Part shown: piece by piece, positions 7,725 to 16,281 of the stretch | Layout of the letters: each line of letters begins with the position of its first letter | Position numbering within the stretch: position 1 is the first letter of the stretch | DNA from: an uncultured Eubacterium sp. | GTDB taxonomy: Bacteria > Bacillota > Clostridia > Lachnospirales > Lachnospiraceae | DNA length: 26,789 nt | Assembly: GCA_910586045.1 (NCBI GenBank) | Contig: CAJUIH010000035.1 | Location: 1-26,789 of the forward strand | Reading direction: 5' to 3' | The notes under the pieces: generated by a model | What the model saw: the letters and a program-made list of their open reading frames with translations, nothing else | Database searches by the model: none | Told to the model about the DNA's origin: nothing | Position numbers and translations under genes: made by a program

Positions 7725-9824
7725 TTAATGAAAATCCACCGGAGCCTTTCCCTGTGTCAGATACAGCATGGCGTCTTTCCACACGCTGGCCGGATAGGAT
7801 CCTCCGTACAGGCTTTCCAGCGCCCGCGGCGTATCATAGCCAATCCATACCGCCACGGAATAATACGGCGTAACGCCGCAGAACCACCCGTCCTTGCTGT
7901 CATTTGTCGTTCCGGTTTTTCCGGCGGCCGGAATCGCGGATTCGCTGCTCCACTCCAGGCTTTTTGCCGTTCCTACCGTTAAAACACCTTTTAAGATATC
8001 CAGCATTTCTGACGCGGCCTGCGCGGAATAGACCGCTTTGGATTCCTCTTCTTCGTACAGTTCTTTCCCGTCACTGTCTTTTAAGGACACGATGCAGGAC
8101 GGTTCCCGGTATGCCCCCTGGTTGACCAGCGCGCTGTACCCGCTTGCCATCTGCACGGTCGTTACCCCATAAGTCAGGCCTCCCAGGGAAGCCGAAAGGT
8201 TATAATCCGACGGGACAATTTTATCAAATTTCATAGAGGTTAGAAAGGACAGCCCATACGACGGCTTAATTTCATTCAGAACCGAATAAGCCACACCGTT
8301 TTTGCTCTGCTCCACCGCACTGCGCAGCGTCATCGAAGACCCCCACATATTTGCGATATCCGCGCCCGGCTGCTGTGCCGCCTCCACATCAATATCATAT
8401 ACCGTAGATTCCGGCGTATAACCATACATCAGCGCAGGCGTATAAACAACAAGCGGCTTGATCGAGCTTCCCGGCTGGCGGTAGCTTTGGTACGCGCGGT
8501 TCAGGCTGTATACATTATCCAGATTTTCCTGCGAACGCCCGCCTACCACGGCGATGACCTTTCCGTTTGTATTGTCCACCACCGTCATTGCGCCCTGCAG
8601 TTCATAGACATTGGTTTCCTGGTTTGTCTGCGTCGCAAACGCCAGATTATTGTCCAATGCCTGCTGCATCGCCGCCTGCGTATCGGTCTGCAGGCTGGTC
8701 CTGATCGAATAACCTTTCGCATACAGGTTTGTCTTTTCCAGGTTATAGGCTTCTTCATAGGACTCCAGATAAGATTCATAAGCTTTTTCATCCGCAAAAT
8801 CATAGCGGAACTCAAACCCATGCAGCTTCATCATATATTCTACTGCGCAAAAAACCGCATAAGTTGTTTCATAATTATAAAATTCCGGCGCCTGCTTTTT
8901 TATTTTGATCTTTTCCGCAAGCGCTTTTTCATACGCGCCCTTTTCGATATAACCCTCCTGATACATATCGCTTAATATTTTATCCCTGCGTTCCAATGCA
9001 CGTTTCGGATGTTTGTATGGATTAAAATATTCGGGCCTGTTCGGGATCGCACACAGGTAGGCGATCTGCGACAAGGACAGTTCACTGGCGCTTTGATTGA
9101 AAAACGCTTTCGCGGCCGCTTCCACCCCATAGATCCCATTGCTGAAACACGCCGTATTAATATAAAATTCCATAATATCCTGCTTACTGTATTTGCGCGT
9201 CAGCCGAATCGCAATCATCATCTCTTTTATTTTCCGCTCGACCGACCGCTCCCTTGTCAGGTAAATGGTTCTGGAAAGCTGCTGGGTAATCGTACTGGCG
9301 CCTGCCACACTGTCGCCCCTTGACAGCACAAAATCCGTAGCCACACGCATAATCCCCTTGATGTCAATGCCGATATTTTTCCAATAGGTACGGTCCTCAA
9401 CCGCGATAAACGCATTCACCGCCGCTTTTGGAATATCTTTATAACGCAGATAACTGGACCTTCCATTTCCGGAAGATAACTCCGCCAATTGTCCGCCGTC
9501 CGCATCATATATATAAGTGATCTCATCCATACGGAAATCTTCCGCTTTACTCTCTGCCACCAGTTCGTCTGCCTTTTGGGCAAAAGACCGGTAAGCATCC
9601 CCATATTTTACAAATAAAAACAGGGAAACAGCGGCTGTCAATATCAGCCCAATCAAAACACACCATTTCAGGGTACGCAAAAAATAATAAAAGAAATCAC
9701 AAAAAAAAGCCCCAACCAGACGAAATGCATACCCGCTGCTCTCTGTTTCTGTCTGGTTTTGATGCGCTTTTTTAATACGCGCCAGCATAGGCTGACGTCT
9801 ATGCCGTTCTTTCGGTTTGCTCAT
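7725..9824 (-). CDS. Class A penicillin-binding protein (PBP1A type)
   Basis: A bifunctional peptidoglycan synthase of 699 residues. It has a basic cytoplasmic tail (1-50), one membrane anchor (about 52-73), a GT51 glycosyltransferase domain with E143 in AVEDRTYW and GASTITQQLSR (175-185), then a transpeptidase domain. The transpeptidase has SSIK (S453 nucleophile, K456), SKN (507-509) and KTGT (636-639). It polymerises lipid II and cross-links the stem peptides outside the membrane. The ATG follows AAGGAG by ten bases. It is transcribed alone as far as can be seen, since a promoter for the next gene follows its stop. A possible minus-strand -10 TAGAAT occurs near 9885-9890 without a convincing -35. 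No C-terminal low-complexity extension is present. Confidence 0.95.
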   Translation of the reverse strand: MSKPKERHRRQPMLARIKKAHQNQTETESSGYAFRLVGAFFCDFFYYFLRTLKWCVLIGLILTAAVSLFLFVKYGDAYRSFAQKADELVAESKAEDFRMDEITYIYDADGGQLAELSSGNGRSSYLRYKDIPKAAVNAFIAVEDRTYWKNIGIDIKGIMRVATDFVLSRGDSVAGASTITQQLSRTIYLTRERSVERKIKEMMIAIRLTRKYSKQDIMEFYINTACFSNGIYGVEAAAKAFFNQSASELSLSQIAYLCAIPNRPEYFNPYKHPKRALERRDKILSDMYQEGYIEKGAYEKALAEKIKIKKQAPEFYNYETTYAVFCAVEYMMKLHGFEFRYDFADEKAYESYLESYEEAYNLEKTNLYAKGYSIRTSLQTDTQAAMQQALDNNLAFATQTNQETNVYELQGAMTVVDNTNGKVIAVVGGRSQENLDNVYSLNRAYQSYRQPGSSIKPLVVYTPALMYGYTPESTVYDIDVEAAQQPGADIANMWGSSMTLRSAVEQSKNGVAYSVLNEIKPSYGLSFLTSMKFDKIVPSDYNLSASLGGLTYGVTTVQMASGYSALVNQGAYREPSCIVSLKDSDGKELYEEEESKAVYSAQAASEMLDILKGVLTVGTAKSLEWSSESAIPAAGKTGTTNDSKDGWFCGVTPYYSVAVWIGYDTPRALESLYGGSYPASVWKDAMLYLTQGKAPVDFH

Positions 9825-9931
9825 ATATGGTATACTCCTTAATCCTTTTTTATAGTTTTCCTGTCACGGGTATTTACTATTCTAGCATAAAAAAAGGGAT
9901 TCTTCCAGTTTAATCCTGCCCAAAAATACGC

Positions 9932-9960
9932 TTGCCACCGTTCCTATTTTCCTTTATACT
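9932..9960 (+). promoter_or_regulatory. Promoter of nfo
   Basis: TTGCCA (9932-9937), a 17-base spacer and TATACT (9955-9960), on the plus strand, 41 bases before the nfo ATG. A ribosome site AGAGG follows before the start. Confidence 0.75.
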
Positions 9961-10001
9961 GGACAAAAGCATCAAAAAAACAAAGAAAAGAGGTTCTTTC
10001 C

Positions 10002-10859
10002 ATGATCAAAATCGGTTCACATGTTGGAATGAGCGGCAAAGATATGTTTTTAAATTCTGCAAAAGAGGCCGCGTCTTATGGTGCAAATACCTTTATGGCC
10101 TATACCGGCGCGCCGCAGAATACCCGCAGGAAAGAAATCGGGGAACTGCATATTGAACAAGCGCATGCCTATATGAAAGAACACGGGATCGACAGTTTTG
10201 TCATCCATGCCCCTTATATTATCAATCTGGGTAATACGGTCAAACCAGAGACCTTTTCCCTTGCAGTGGAATTTCTCGCAAAAGAAGCGGAACGCACGCT
10301 GGCTATGGGCAGCGGGATCCTGATCCTGCATCCGGGCGCACATGTCGGCGCAGGGACAGATGCAGGCACCCGGCAGATTATCAAAGGCTTAAATGAAGTG
10401 CTGACCGCGGATTCCAAATGTCTGATCGCACTGGAGACAATGGCGGGAAAAGGTTCTGAAATTGGGAAAACGTTTGAAGAACTTGCCGCTATTTATGACG
10501 GGGTCGCCTACAGCGACAAACTGCGCGTCTGCTTTGACACATGCCATACGCATGACGCCGGCTATGATATTGTAAATGATTTTGACGGGGTAATCGAAAC
10601 GTTTGACCGTCTGATCGGCAAAGGCCAAATCGCTGTCTTCCATATCAACGACAGCAAAAATATACGCGGCGCCGCAAAGGACCGGCACGCCAATATCGGC
10701 GCCGGAGAGATTGGTTTTGACGCGCTGCACGCGATCGTACACCATCCGGATTTTTTGGAAGTGCCAAAGATCCTGGAAACGCCGTATTTGACAGATCCGG
10801 ATGACGCGAAAAAGAAATATGCGCCGTATAAGGAGGAAATCGAACGGCTGTTGAGGTAA
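10002..10859 (+). CDS. nfo: Deoxyribonuclease IV (AP endonuclease)
   Basis: Endonuclease IV, 285 residues, the normal length. It cleaves DNA 5' of abasic sites in base excision repair. The trinuclear zinc ligands of the E. coli enzyme can all be placed: H69 (VIHAPY), H110 (LHPG), E145 (LETMAG), D179 and H182 (CFDTCHTHDAGYD), H214 (FHINDSK), D227 and H229 (DRHANIG) and E260 (LETPY). It is monocistronic, with its own promoter and a strong terminator, divergent from the penicillin-binding protein gene. The only DNA-repair partner in the window is recJ, which is far away and separately transcribed. Confidence 0.97.
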   Translation: MIKIGSHVGMSGKDMFLNSAKEAASYGANTFMAYTGAPQNTRRKEIGELHIEQAHAYMKEHGIDSFVIHAPYIINLGNTVKPETFSLAVEFLAKEAERTLAMGSGILILHPGAHVGAGTDAGTRQIIKGLNEVLTADSKCLIALETMAGKGSEIGKTFEELAAIYDGVAYSDKLRVCFDTCHTHDAGYDIVNDFDGVIETFDRLIGKGQIAVFHINDSKNIRGAAKDRHANIGAGEIGFDALHAIVHHPDFLEVPKILETPYLTDPDDAKKKYAPYKEEIERLLR

Positions 10860-10925
10860 AAAACAGCTTCCATGGCTCTGCGCCTACCATAACGGTCCCT
10901 CCCCCGGACCGACGTTGAAATGTGC

Positions 10926-10982
10926 AAGTTCCCTTTCTGGTATACCGCTGAAGAAAGGCCATACCAGAAAGGGAACTTTTTT
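10926..10982 (+). terminator. Strong terminator of nfo
   Basis: An 18-base perfect stem (AAGTTCCCTTTCTGGTAT, 10926-10943, against 10961-10978) with a 17-base loop runs into TTTTTT. A smaller GGTCC/GGACC-type hairpin at 10893-10911 precedes it. Confidence 0.9.
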
Positions 10983-10992
10983 CATCCTGCTG

Positions 10993-11061
10993 TTTTTGCC
11001 ATGCACTCTCGAAAAAATATGCGGCGTGAACCTATGAGATATTTAATGATCGATGTACTAG
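10993..11061. repeat. Solo half copy of repeat A
   Basis: These 69 bases are the reverse complement of 178-246 with two mismatches. The copy ends in the same CTAG (11058-11061). Only one arm is present, so the repeat unit may be the half element, or the second arm has been lost. It lies between the nfo terminator and the stop of the next minus-strand gene. Confidence 0.85.
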
Positions 11062-11426
11062 ATGAGATCCCCAAGGCATACTTTTCCAAATAATTTCTCT
11101 TCCGCAAAAGCATGCTCCTGCGTCTTTTCATCCAGTACCGCGCCGTTAAACATCCGTACGGGGAATAAAATCAGTTCTTTTTCCCCTTTATTCACATAAA
11201 CACAGGTCAAAAGGTCGTCTTCTTCGTCATGCACGCGCGACAATACATAATAATGCAGATCCTGCCCTTTTACATAATAATGCGCCAGTACTGGAATTTT
11301 TGCTATTTGTTCCGCCGACCAGTCAATCGCAAAGTCGGTCATATTACGCTCAAAAATCTCGTCGACCGCATCGGCGTCTGCCTGGCTGAAACGGACGAGA
11401 TCCTGCTTTGAAATTAATTCTGCCAT
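11058..11426 (-). CDS. Uncharacterised small acidic protein
   Basis: A 122-residue soluble protein that I do not recognise. It is acidic and starts MAELISKQDLVRFSQADADAVDEIFERN, with predicted helices at the front and strand-rich segments later (LHYYVLSRVHDEEDDLLTCVYVNKG). No catalytic motif, signal peptide or membrane segment is seen. The ATG follows TAGGAG by six A-rich bases, and a good promoter lies upstream, so it is likely a real gene. The last base triplet, TAG, is part of the CTAG end of repeat A, so the repeat supplies the stop codon and the natural C-terminus may be altered. It is convergent with nfo. Confidence 0.75.
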   Translation of the reverse strand: MAELISKQDLVRFSQADADAVDEIFERNMTDFAIDWSAEQIAKIPVLAHYYVKGQDLHYYVLSRVHDEEDDLLTCVYVNKGEKELILFPVRMFNGAVLDEKTQEHAFAEEKLFGKVCLGDLI

Positions 11427-11479
11427 TTTTTTCTCCTAAAATTTGTATGAATCGAAGACTTGGTAATATTCCTGCATGC

Positions 11480-11508
11480 AGTTTACCACATCAAATTGTT
11501 ATTTTCAA
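11480..11508 (-). promoter_or_regulatory. Promoter of the small acidic protein gene
   Basis: Minus strand TTGAAA (11508-11503), 17-base spacer, TAAACT (11485-11480) with extended TGG before it. It is 54 bases ahead of the ATG. Confidence 0.65.
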
Positions 11509-11646
11509 CTTCTTTCAACAAATTCGAAAATTACCGGGACCTTTTGACTGTATTTTTCTCTTAAAACGGTATCACTCTTTTGCGAACCATTCATATGACA
11601 CTTATTAATATCTTTTGCCGCAAATGCCCATTCACTACAATAGAAT

Positions 11647-11652
11647 TATAAT
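11647..11652 (+). promoter_or_regulatory. Possible -10 box of the XRE regulator gene
   Basis: TATAAT lies 28 bases before the ATG. No good -35 sits at the right distance; ATGCCC at 17 bases is poor. This is a weak core promoter that may need an activator, or the element may be read in another way. Confidence 0.4.
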
Positions 11653-11679
11653 ACAAATGAGAGGAATGGGAACTATACA

Positions 11680-12069
11680 ATGAGAGAAGATTATGTGCTG
11701 AAAAGAGTCACACAGCTTCGCGAAGAACGGAATTGGACGCTTTACCGGCTGGCAAAGGAAGCGGATATCAGTTACTCCACTTTAAGCAACACATTCCACC
11801 GGAATAATGTGCCGTCCGTTTCTACCCTGATGCGGATCTGTGATGGATTCGGCATTACCATGTCAGAATTTTTTGATGAAGATGGCACGATGCCAAAACA
11901 ACTGACTGCATCAGACCAGCAGCTTCTTGCTGATTTCCATCGCCTGCCGCGCAGCGACAGAGGCCTTGTGACCGCATACATGCAGGGCCTTTTAAAAATA
12001 TCCTCGATCCGGGAATCCCAGGATACGTCAGATCCGTTCGTTGCTTTCGACGCACTGAAAGCAAATTAG
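11680..12069 (+). CDS. XRE-family helix-turn-helix regulator
   Basis: A 129-residue protein with a Cro/C1-type HTH at residues about 6-66: LKRVTQLREERNWTLYRLAKE, then recognition helix around YSTLSNTFHRNNVPSVSTL, then the usual ICDGFGITMSEFFDED. This HTH resembles those of SinR-like stand-alone regulators. Residues 70-129 form a short helical tail (SDQQLLADFHRLPRSDRGLVTAYMQGLL) typical of dimerising XRE proteins, with no enzymatic or toxin-linked domain. It is transcribed alone on the plus strand, between two minus-strand small genes, so its targets are not evident from position. The promoter has a clear TATAAT but a poor -35. A terminator follows the stop. Confidence 0.9.
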   Translation: MREDYVLKRVTQLREERNWTLYRLAKEADISYSTLSNTFHRNNVPSVSTLMRICDGFGITMSEFFDEDGTMPKQLTASDQQLLADFHRLPRSDRGLVTAYMQGLLKISSIRESQDTSDPFVAFDALKAN

Positions 12070-12092
12070 CCGCAGGTCGTATGCTCTTATGA

Positions 12093-12137
12093 CAGAAAAA
12101 CGATTGAACCGAAATCCCCGGCTCAATCGTTTTTCTG
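12093..12137. terminator. Bidirectional terminator
   Basis: A 19-base stem with a single mismatch (CAGAAAAACGATTGAACCG against CGGCTCAATCGTTTTTCTG) and an eight-base loop. U runs arise on both strands from the AAAAA/TTTTT inside the stem, so it can end the XRE gene from one side and the DUF6465 gene from the other. Confidence 0.8.
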
Positions 12138-12140
12138 CCA

Positions 12141-12515
12141 TTATACGAGTCCTACGCTTCCTTCAATTTCACCGTTTAATACATAATACGCCCTGTTATC
12201 CTGCGGTTTTACATAGACCCTGATGTCTTTTACCTCTTCCTGCCATGCTTCCTGGCATTCCTGTTTTACTTTGTCAAAAATTGCGTTCACCGATACTTCA
12301 TGATCGCCGAACTGGATATACATCTCCTTGTTTTCCCCCTGCGCAGGCGTACAAGCCGCGGTCTCCGTTTCCGCAGCGGCTTCTGCGGTTTCCACAGCTT
12401 CCGCCGGCACAGTACTTTCCTCATTTTGTTCCGATGCCGAAGATTCCGATACCGCCTGCTTGTTCTGTGACAGCGTACTATTTTTTGTTTCCTTATTTTT
12501 ATTCTTCCTGCTCAT
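12141..12515 (-). CDS. DUF6465-family protein
   Basis: A 124-residue protein in two parts. Residues 1-63 are low-complexity and rich in Ser, Glu, Ala, Lys and Asn (MSRKNKNKETK at the front, then an Ala/Glu/Thr stretch), presumably disordered. Residues 64-124 form a compact domain, starting MYIQFGDHEVSVNAIFDKV and ending with YVKPQDNRAYYVLNGEIEGSVGL, which matches my recollection of DUF6465, a Clostridia-restricted family without known function. The ATG has AAAAGGAGG in front, and a near-consensus promoter lies upstream inside the end of the flippase gene. It therefore need not be part of the glycan operon. The family name is from memory and would need a profile search. Confidence 0.75.
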   Translation of the reverse strand: MSRKNKNKETKNSTLSQNKQAVSESSASEQNEESTVPAEAVETAEAAAETETAACTPAQGENKEMYIQFGDHEVSVNAIFDKVKQECQEAWQEEVKDIRVYVKPQDNRAYYVLNGEIEGSVGLV

Positions 12516-12547
12516 ATTCTTTTCCTCCTTTTACCTTATCTCCACTA

Positions 12548-12576
12548 ACTATACCCTTTTTCCGTTCAATAGTCAA
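12548..12576 (-). promoter_or_regulatory. Promoter of the DUF6465 gene
   Basis: Minus strand TTGACT (12576-12571), 17-base spacer, TATAGT (12553-12548), 32 bases before the ATG. It starts four bases beyond the flippase stop. Confidence 0.8.
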
Positions 12577-12579
12577 ACG

Positions 12580-14346
12580 CTAAAATTGTGGTATAATTTT
12601 TCCGTTTTCTACCCGAAATATCATGTCGCACTCTTCAATCGTAGTCAGCCTGTGTGCAATGATGATCAGAGTCTTGCGTCCGTGCAGGCTGTTGATGGAT
12701 TCCATAATCGCGGCTTCGGTTTCATTGTCCAGCGCAGACGTGGCTTCGTCGAATATCACCAGTTCGGGATCTGTGTACAGTGCTCTCGCTATGCCGATCC
12801 GCTGCCTTTGTCCGCCGGACAGGCGCACCCCGCGCTCCCCGATCCTGGTATCCAGCCCCTGCGGCAGACTTTCTACAAATTCCTTTAACTGCGCCTCTTC
12901 CACCGCTTTCCATACCATGGATTCATCGATTTGGTCCCTGCCGCGTCCAAACGCAACATTGGCGCGAATCGTATCGTCCAGCATATAAATGGTCTGCGGA
13001 ATATAGCTTAAATGCGCCAGCCAGTCGGAATAATCGTTGCGGATGCTGACACCGTCGGTATAAACTCCCCCGGACTGCGGCTGCAGCAGGCCAAGCAGAA
13101 TATCTACCGCCGTCGTTTTGCCGGATCCCGAAGTACCTACGATCCCAATCGATTTTCCAACCGGGATCTCCATATTGGCGCCGGATAGGACTTCCTTTTC
13201 CGTATTCGGATACCGGAAATGGACATCTGACAGGGAAAACGCCTTTTCGTACGTAAGCCGTTCCCCTCTTTTTTTTGCCTCTTCCCTCTTGTGCGCTTCC
13301 GCGGTTTGTTCCGCTTGTTTTTGCTGTTCAAACGCTTTCGCGGCATGCAGGTTTTTAATCAGGTTATCCAGCATCGGCTCCTGGAAAGTAACGGAATTAA
13401 TCGATCCGCTGATTCTCGTCGTACTTGGCAAAAGCCGGATTGCGGCAAACGCAAAAGCGGTTAGCTGCGGCATTAATTGGTCGATACTCTGCCCGATGGA
13501 AAGCAGTACCATTATGACGGCCAGAACAGACGCGACGCTGACTGCTTCTATTAACAGACGCGGCATCATCGTGACCACACTGTTTATTTTTTCCGCATCG
13601 ATTGCTTTTTTGCCATGCACCGCATATTCTTCGATAAAATAATCTTCCCTGTGGCTGACTTTAATATCCTTAATTCCGTTTAACGACTGCAGCAGCCATT
13701 TGTTTGTCAAAGAAGTATGCTTCATAAATTTCTGGCTGGCCCTGTGCAGTACTGGCTTTACGGCCTTAAACATCAAAAGCATAATGACGCCGAGCACCAC
13801 CCCAATCAGCGCCGCGATCGACGGGTCAATGATAAAAATAACGAGAATCAGCGCCGCACTGACAATCACCTCCGTAAAAAAGTTCAGCACGGTTGTCAAA
13901 AGGTTAAACGCGTTGATCACATCCGTATTGATAATACGCGTAATCTCCCCGGTCGTTGCATGCAAGTAAAATTCATACGGACGGTTCATATATACGCGCA
14001 GAAGCTGTTTTTGTACTAAAAAACGATTATTGCACACAAAACGGTACTGCAGATAATATTCCAGGAATAAATACGCGTTTTTGAAAATATATATAACTAT
14101 AAGCGCTGCAAGCAGCAGCATCATAACTTCATAATACGTATGAATCCGAAACACCCTGCAAATCACCAATACATAAGACTGCTCCATAAAATGCGTATCC
14201 ATAATTGCCGTCATAAGCGGCAATACCATGGATACGCCGAGCATTTCCAGAATCCCGCCAACTACCATCAGGACGCCCAGCAGCAGCATGCGAAACTGCT
14301 GTTCGCGTGACAGGATACTCTGAAACTTTTTTACGATTCGAACCAT
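12580..14346 (-). CDS. PglK-like ABC flippase for lipid-linked glycans
   Basis: A 588-residue half-transporter: membrane domain in residues about 18-300, a helical linker rich in Gln, Ala, Lys and Glu (about 335-365), and an ATPase with Walker A GTSGSGKTT (404-412), LSGGQ (509-513), Walker B IFDEAT (531-536) and H565. All catalytic residues are present, so it works as a homodimer. The membrane domain resembles PglK/WlaB proteins, which flip undecaprenyl-diphosphate oligosaccharides; the locus supports that. I start it at the ATG at 14344-14346, seven bases after AAGGAG and just after the dehydratase stop. An upstream in-frame ATG would lie inside the preceding gene and lacks a ribosome site. 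Last gene of the glycan block. Confidence 0.88.
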   Translation of the reverse strand: MVRIVKKFQSILSREQQFRMLLLGVLMVVGGILEMLGVSMVLPLMTAIMDTHFMEQSYVLVICRVFRIHTYYEVMMLLLAALIVIYIFKNAYLFLEYYLQYRFVCNNRFLVQKQLLRVYMNRPYEFYLHATTGEITRIINTDVINAFNLLTTVLNFFTEVIVSAALILVIFIIDPSIAALIGVVLGVIMLLMFKAVKPVLHRASQKFMKHTSLTNKWLLQSLNGIKDIKVSHREDYFIEEYAVHGKKAIDAEKINSVVTMMPRLLIEAVSVASVLAVIMVLLSIGQSIDQLMPQLTAFAFAAIRLLPSTTRISGSINSVTFQEPMLDNLIKNLHAAKAFEQQKQAEQTAEAHKREEAKKRGERLTYEKAFSLSDVHFRYPNTEKEVLSGANMEIPVGKSIGIVGTSGSGKTTAVDILLGLLQPQSGGVYTDGVSIRNDYSDWLAHLSYIPQTIYMLDDTIRANVAFGRGRDQIDESMVWKAVEEAQLKEFVESLPQGLDTRIGERGVRLSGGQRQRIGIARALYTDPELVIFDEATSALDNETEAAIMESINSLHGRKTLIIIAHRLTTIEECDMIFRVENGKIIPQF

Positions 14347-14347
14347 C

Positions 14348-16216
14348 TTACTGCTCCTTATTCTGTATCGAGTACGTAGGGACGATACGCTGCACAAACA
14401 AACGGATATCTTCCGGCTCATCCACAACATAATCTTTAAGCTCTTTTAATCGCTGCAGAAATTCCTCCTCGTCAAACTGAATCGGCTTACCGATGTGGAT
14501 GAGCTTATTTGCGGTTTCCTGCATGCCCTCTTCCTCCATCAGCATTTCTTCATACAGCTTTTCCCCCGGACGCAGTCCAGTAAAAGTAATCTGGATGTCT
14601 TCCCCCGGTTTATGCCCGGACAAAAGAATCAGGTTTTTCGCCAGATCATAAATTCGAACCGGTTCCCCCATATCCAGTACAAATATTTCCCCGCCTTTCG
14701 CATAAGCTCCAGCCTGCAAAACAAGCGATACCGCTTCCGGAATCGTCATAAAATAGCGGATAATATCCGGATGCGTAACCGTAACCGGGCCTCCGGCCGC
14801 AATTTGTTTTTTAAACAGCGGGATCACACTGCCGTTGCTGCCGATCACATTGCCAAAGCGGACAGCCACATATTCCGTATCCGACTGGTTATTGTACGTC
14901 TGAATAATCATTTCACAGATTCGTTTTGTTGCCCCCATAATGTTTGTCGGATTTACCGCCTTGTCCGTGGAAATCATAACAAACCTGCGGGTATGGTGCC
15001 GGTCGGCCGCCTGCACGACTTTCCATGTCCCAAGGACATTGTTCTTCACCGCTTCATTCGGACTGTCCTCCATTAACGGCACATGCTTGTGCGCGGCCGC
15101 ATGGTATACGATTTTGGGTTTGTACTGCGCAAAAATTTCATCCATCCGCTTTGTATTGCGCACCGACGCGATCAGCGTCACCAGGTTTAATTCCGGAAAC
15201 GTGTGCTTTAATTCCTGCTGGATATCATAGGCAGAGTTTTCATAAATATCGATCATGACCAACTGTTTTGGATTATGCGACGCAATCTGGCGGCACAGCT
15301 CGCTTCCAATCGAACCGCCCGCGCCCGTTACCATAATCACCTCTCCGGATACATAGCCCATAATCGAATTAAGATCTACTTCTACCGGGTCGCGTCCCAG
15401 CAGGTCGTTGACATCCACCTCCTTTAGCTTTGTCACGCTGACATCCCCGTTAATCAACTGGTACATACCCGGCAGCCGTTTTAATTCGCATCCGGTTTCC
15501 TTACAGATATCCAAAAGCTCCCGGATCTTTTTCGCCGGAGCGGACGGCAGCGCGATAATAATCTCATGCACATGCAGTATTTCCACCAGTTCCGGGATAA
15601 TCCTGCGCCCGCCATATACCTTGATCCCATGAATATAACTGCCCTTTTTCAGCAGGTCATCATCGACGACGCCCACAATGTTCATATTAATATACTTACT
15701 GTCAGCAATTTCCTTAATCAGCACATTCCCCGCGCTTCCGGCGCCGACGATCAGCACGTTTTTGCGTTCATCCCGTTTTCCGGTTAGCTGTGCCTTTGTA
15801 ATACGGATGACCCGGTAGGCGTACCGGCCTACAATCGTAAAAATCAACAGAAATACGCCATAAAAAAAGTAAAAGCTTCTCGGCATCGGATAGATATGAT
15901 CCCCTTTGTGCCATAACATCGTATAAATCGTCAGCGCAAGCGCATCCACAAAACAGGCGCAGCAAATATACATCATTTCCGTGGAACCGGCATATGACCA
16001 TAGGCTGGAATACAATCGGAATACGATAAAACTAACAATCGTAATCAACGACGCCACCCACATTAAATGCACACACATGTCCAGGTAATGCAGCGGTACT
16101 TTGTCAAAATGAAAATCAAACCTGGCAATCAGCGCAAACAGGCAGGAGCCGATCACCGCACATATATCAAAACAGACTAGAAAAAACCTGCGTATCCATA
16201 ATTTCATGTTCTTCAT
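14348..16216 (-). CDS. PglF/CapD-type nucleoside-diphosphate-sugar 4,6-dehydratase
   Basis: A 622-residue membrane-bound SDR enzyme. Four membrane segments lie in residues 10-135, then a CoA-binding-like Rossmann domain with GAGSAG (158-163), then the catalytic SDR domain with TGAGGSIGSE (297-306). The active site shows STDKAVNP (416-423) and M427-x-x-x-K431 in NIMGATKR, where Met replaces the usual Tyr, as in PglF, FlaA1 and CapD dehydratases. Such enzymes convert UDP-GlcNAc to the UDP-4-keto-6-deoxy sugar, the first step to di-N-acetylbacillosamine or fucosamine-type residues. GGAG is nine bases before the ATG. It is placed between the priming transferase gene (65-base gap) and the flippase. 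Confidence 0.93.
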   Translation of the reverse strand: MKNMKLWIRRFFLVCFDICAVIGSCLFALIARFDFHFDKVPLHYLDMCVHLMWVASLITIVSFIVFRLYSSLWSYAGSTEMMYICCACFVDALALTIYTMLWHKGDHIYPMPRSFYFFYGVFLLIFTIVGRYAYRVIRITKAQLTGKRDERKNVLIVGAGSAGNVLIKEIADSKYINMNIVGVVDDDLLKKGSYIHGIKVYGGRRIIPELVEILHVHEIIIALPSAPAKKIRELLDICKETGCELKRLPGMYQLINGDVSVTKLKEVDVNDLLGRDPVEVDLNSIMGYVSGEVIMVTGAGGSIGSELCRQIASHNPKQLVMIDIYENSAYDIQQELKHTFPELNLVTLIASVRNTKRMDEIFAQYKPKIVYHAAAHKHVPLMEDSPNEAVKNNVLGTWKVVQAADRHHTRRFVMISTDKAVNPTNIMGATKRICEMIIQTYNNQSDTEYVAVRFGNVIGSNGSVIPLFKKQIAAGGPVTVTHPDIIRYFMTIPEAVSLVLQAGAYAKGGEIFVLDMGEPVRIYDLAKNLILLSGHKPGEDIQITFTGLRPGEKLYEEMLMEEEGMQETANKLIHIGKPIQFDEEEFLQRLKELKDYVVDEPEDIRLFVQRIVPTYSIQNKEQ

Positions 16217-16281
16217 TTGTCCTGTCTCCGTTACTGTTTTTGATTCAATACTCTGTCCACTCCACGCCGCACCGCAGTTCC

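Noticed and set aside
14347..14430. Longer flippase start inside the dehydratase gene
   Set aside because: AAGGAG sits before the later ATG, right after the dehydratase stop; the earlier codons overlap the dehydratase in another frame.
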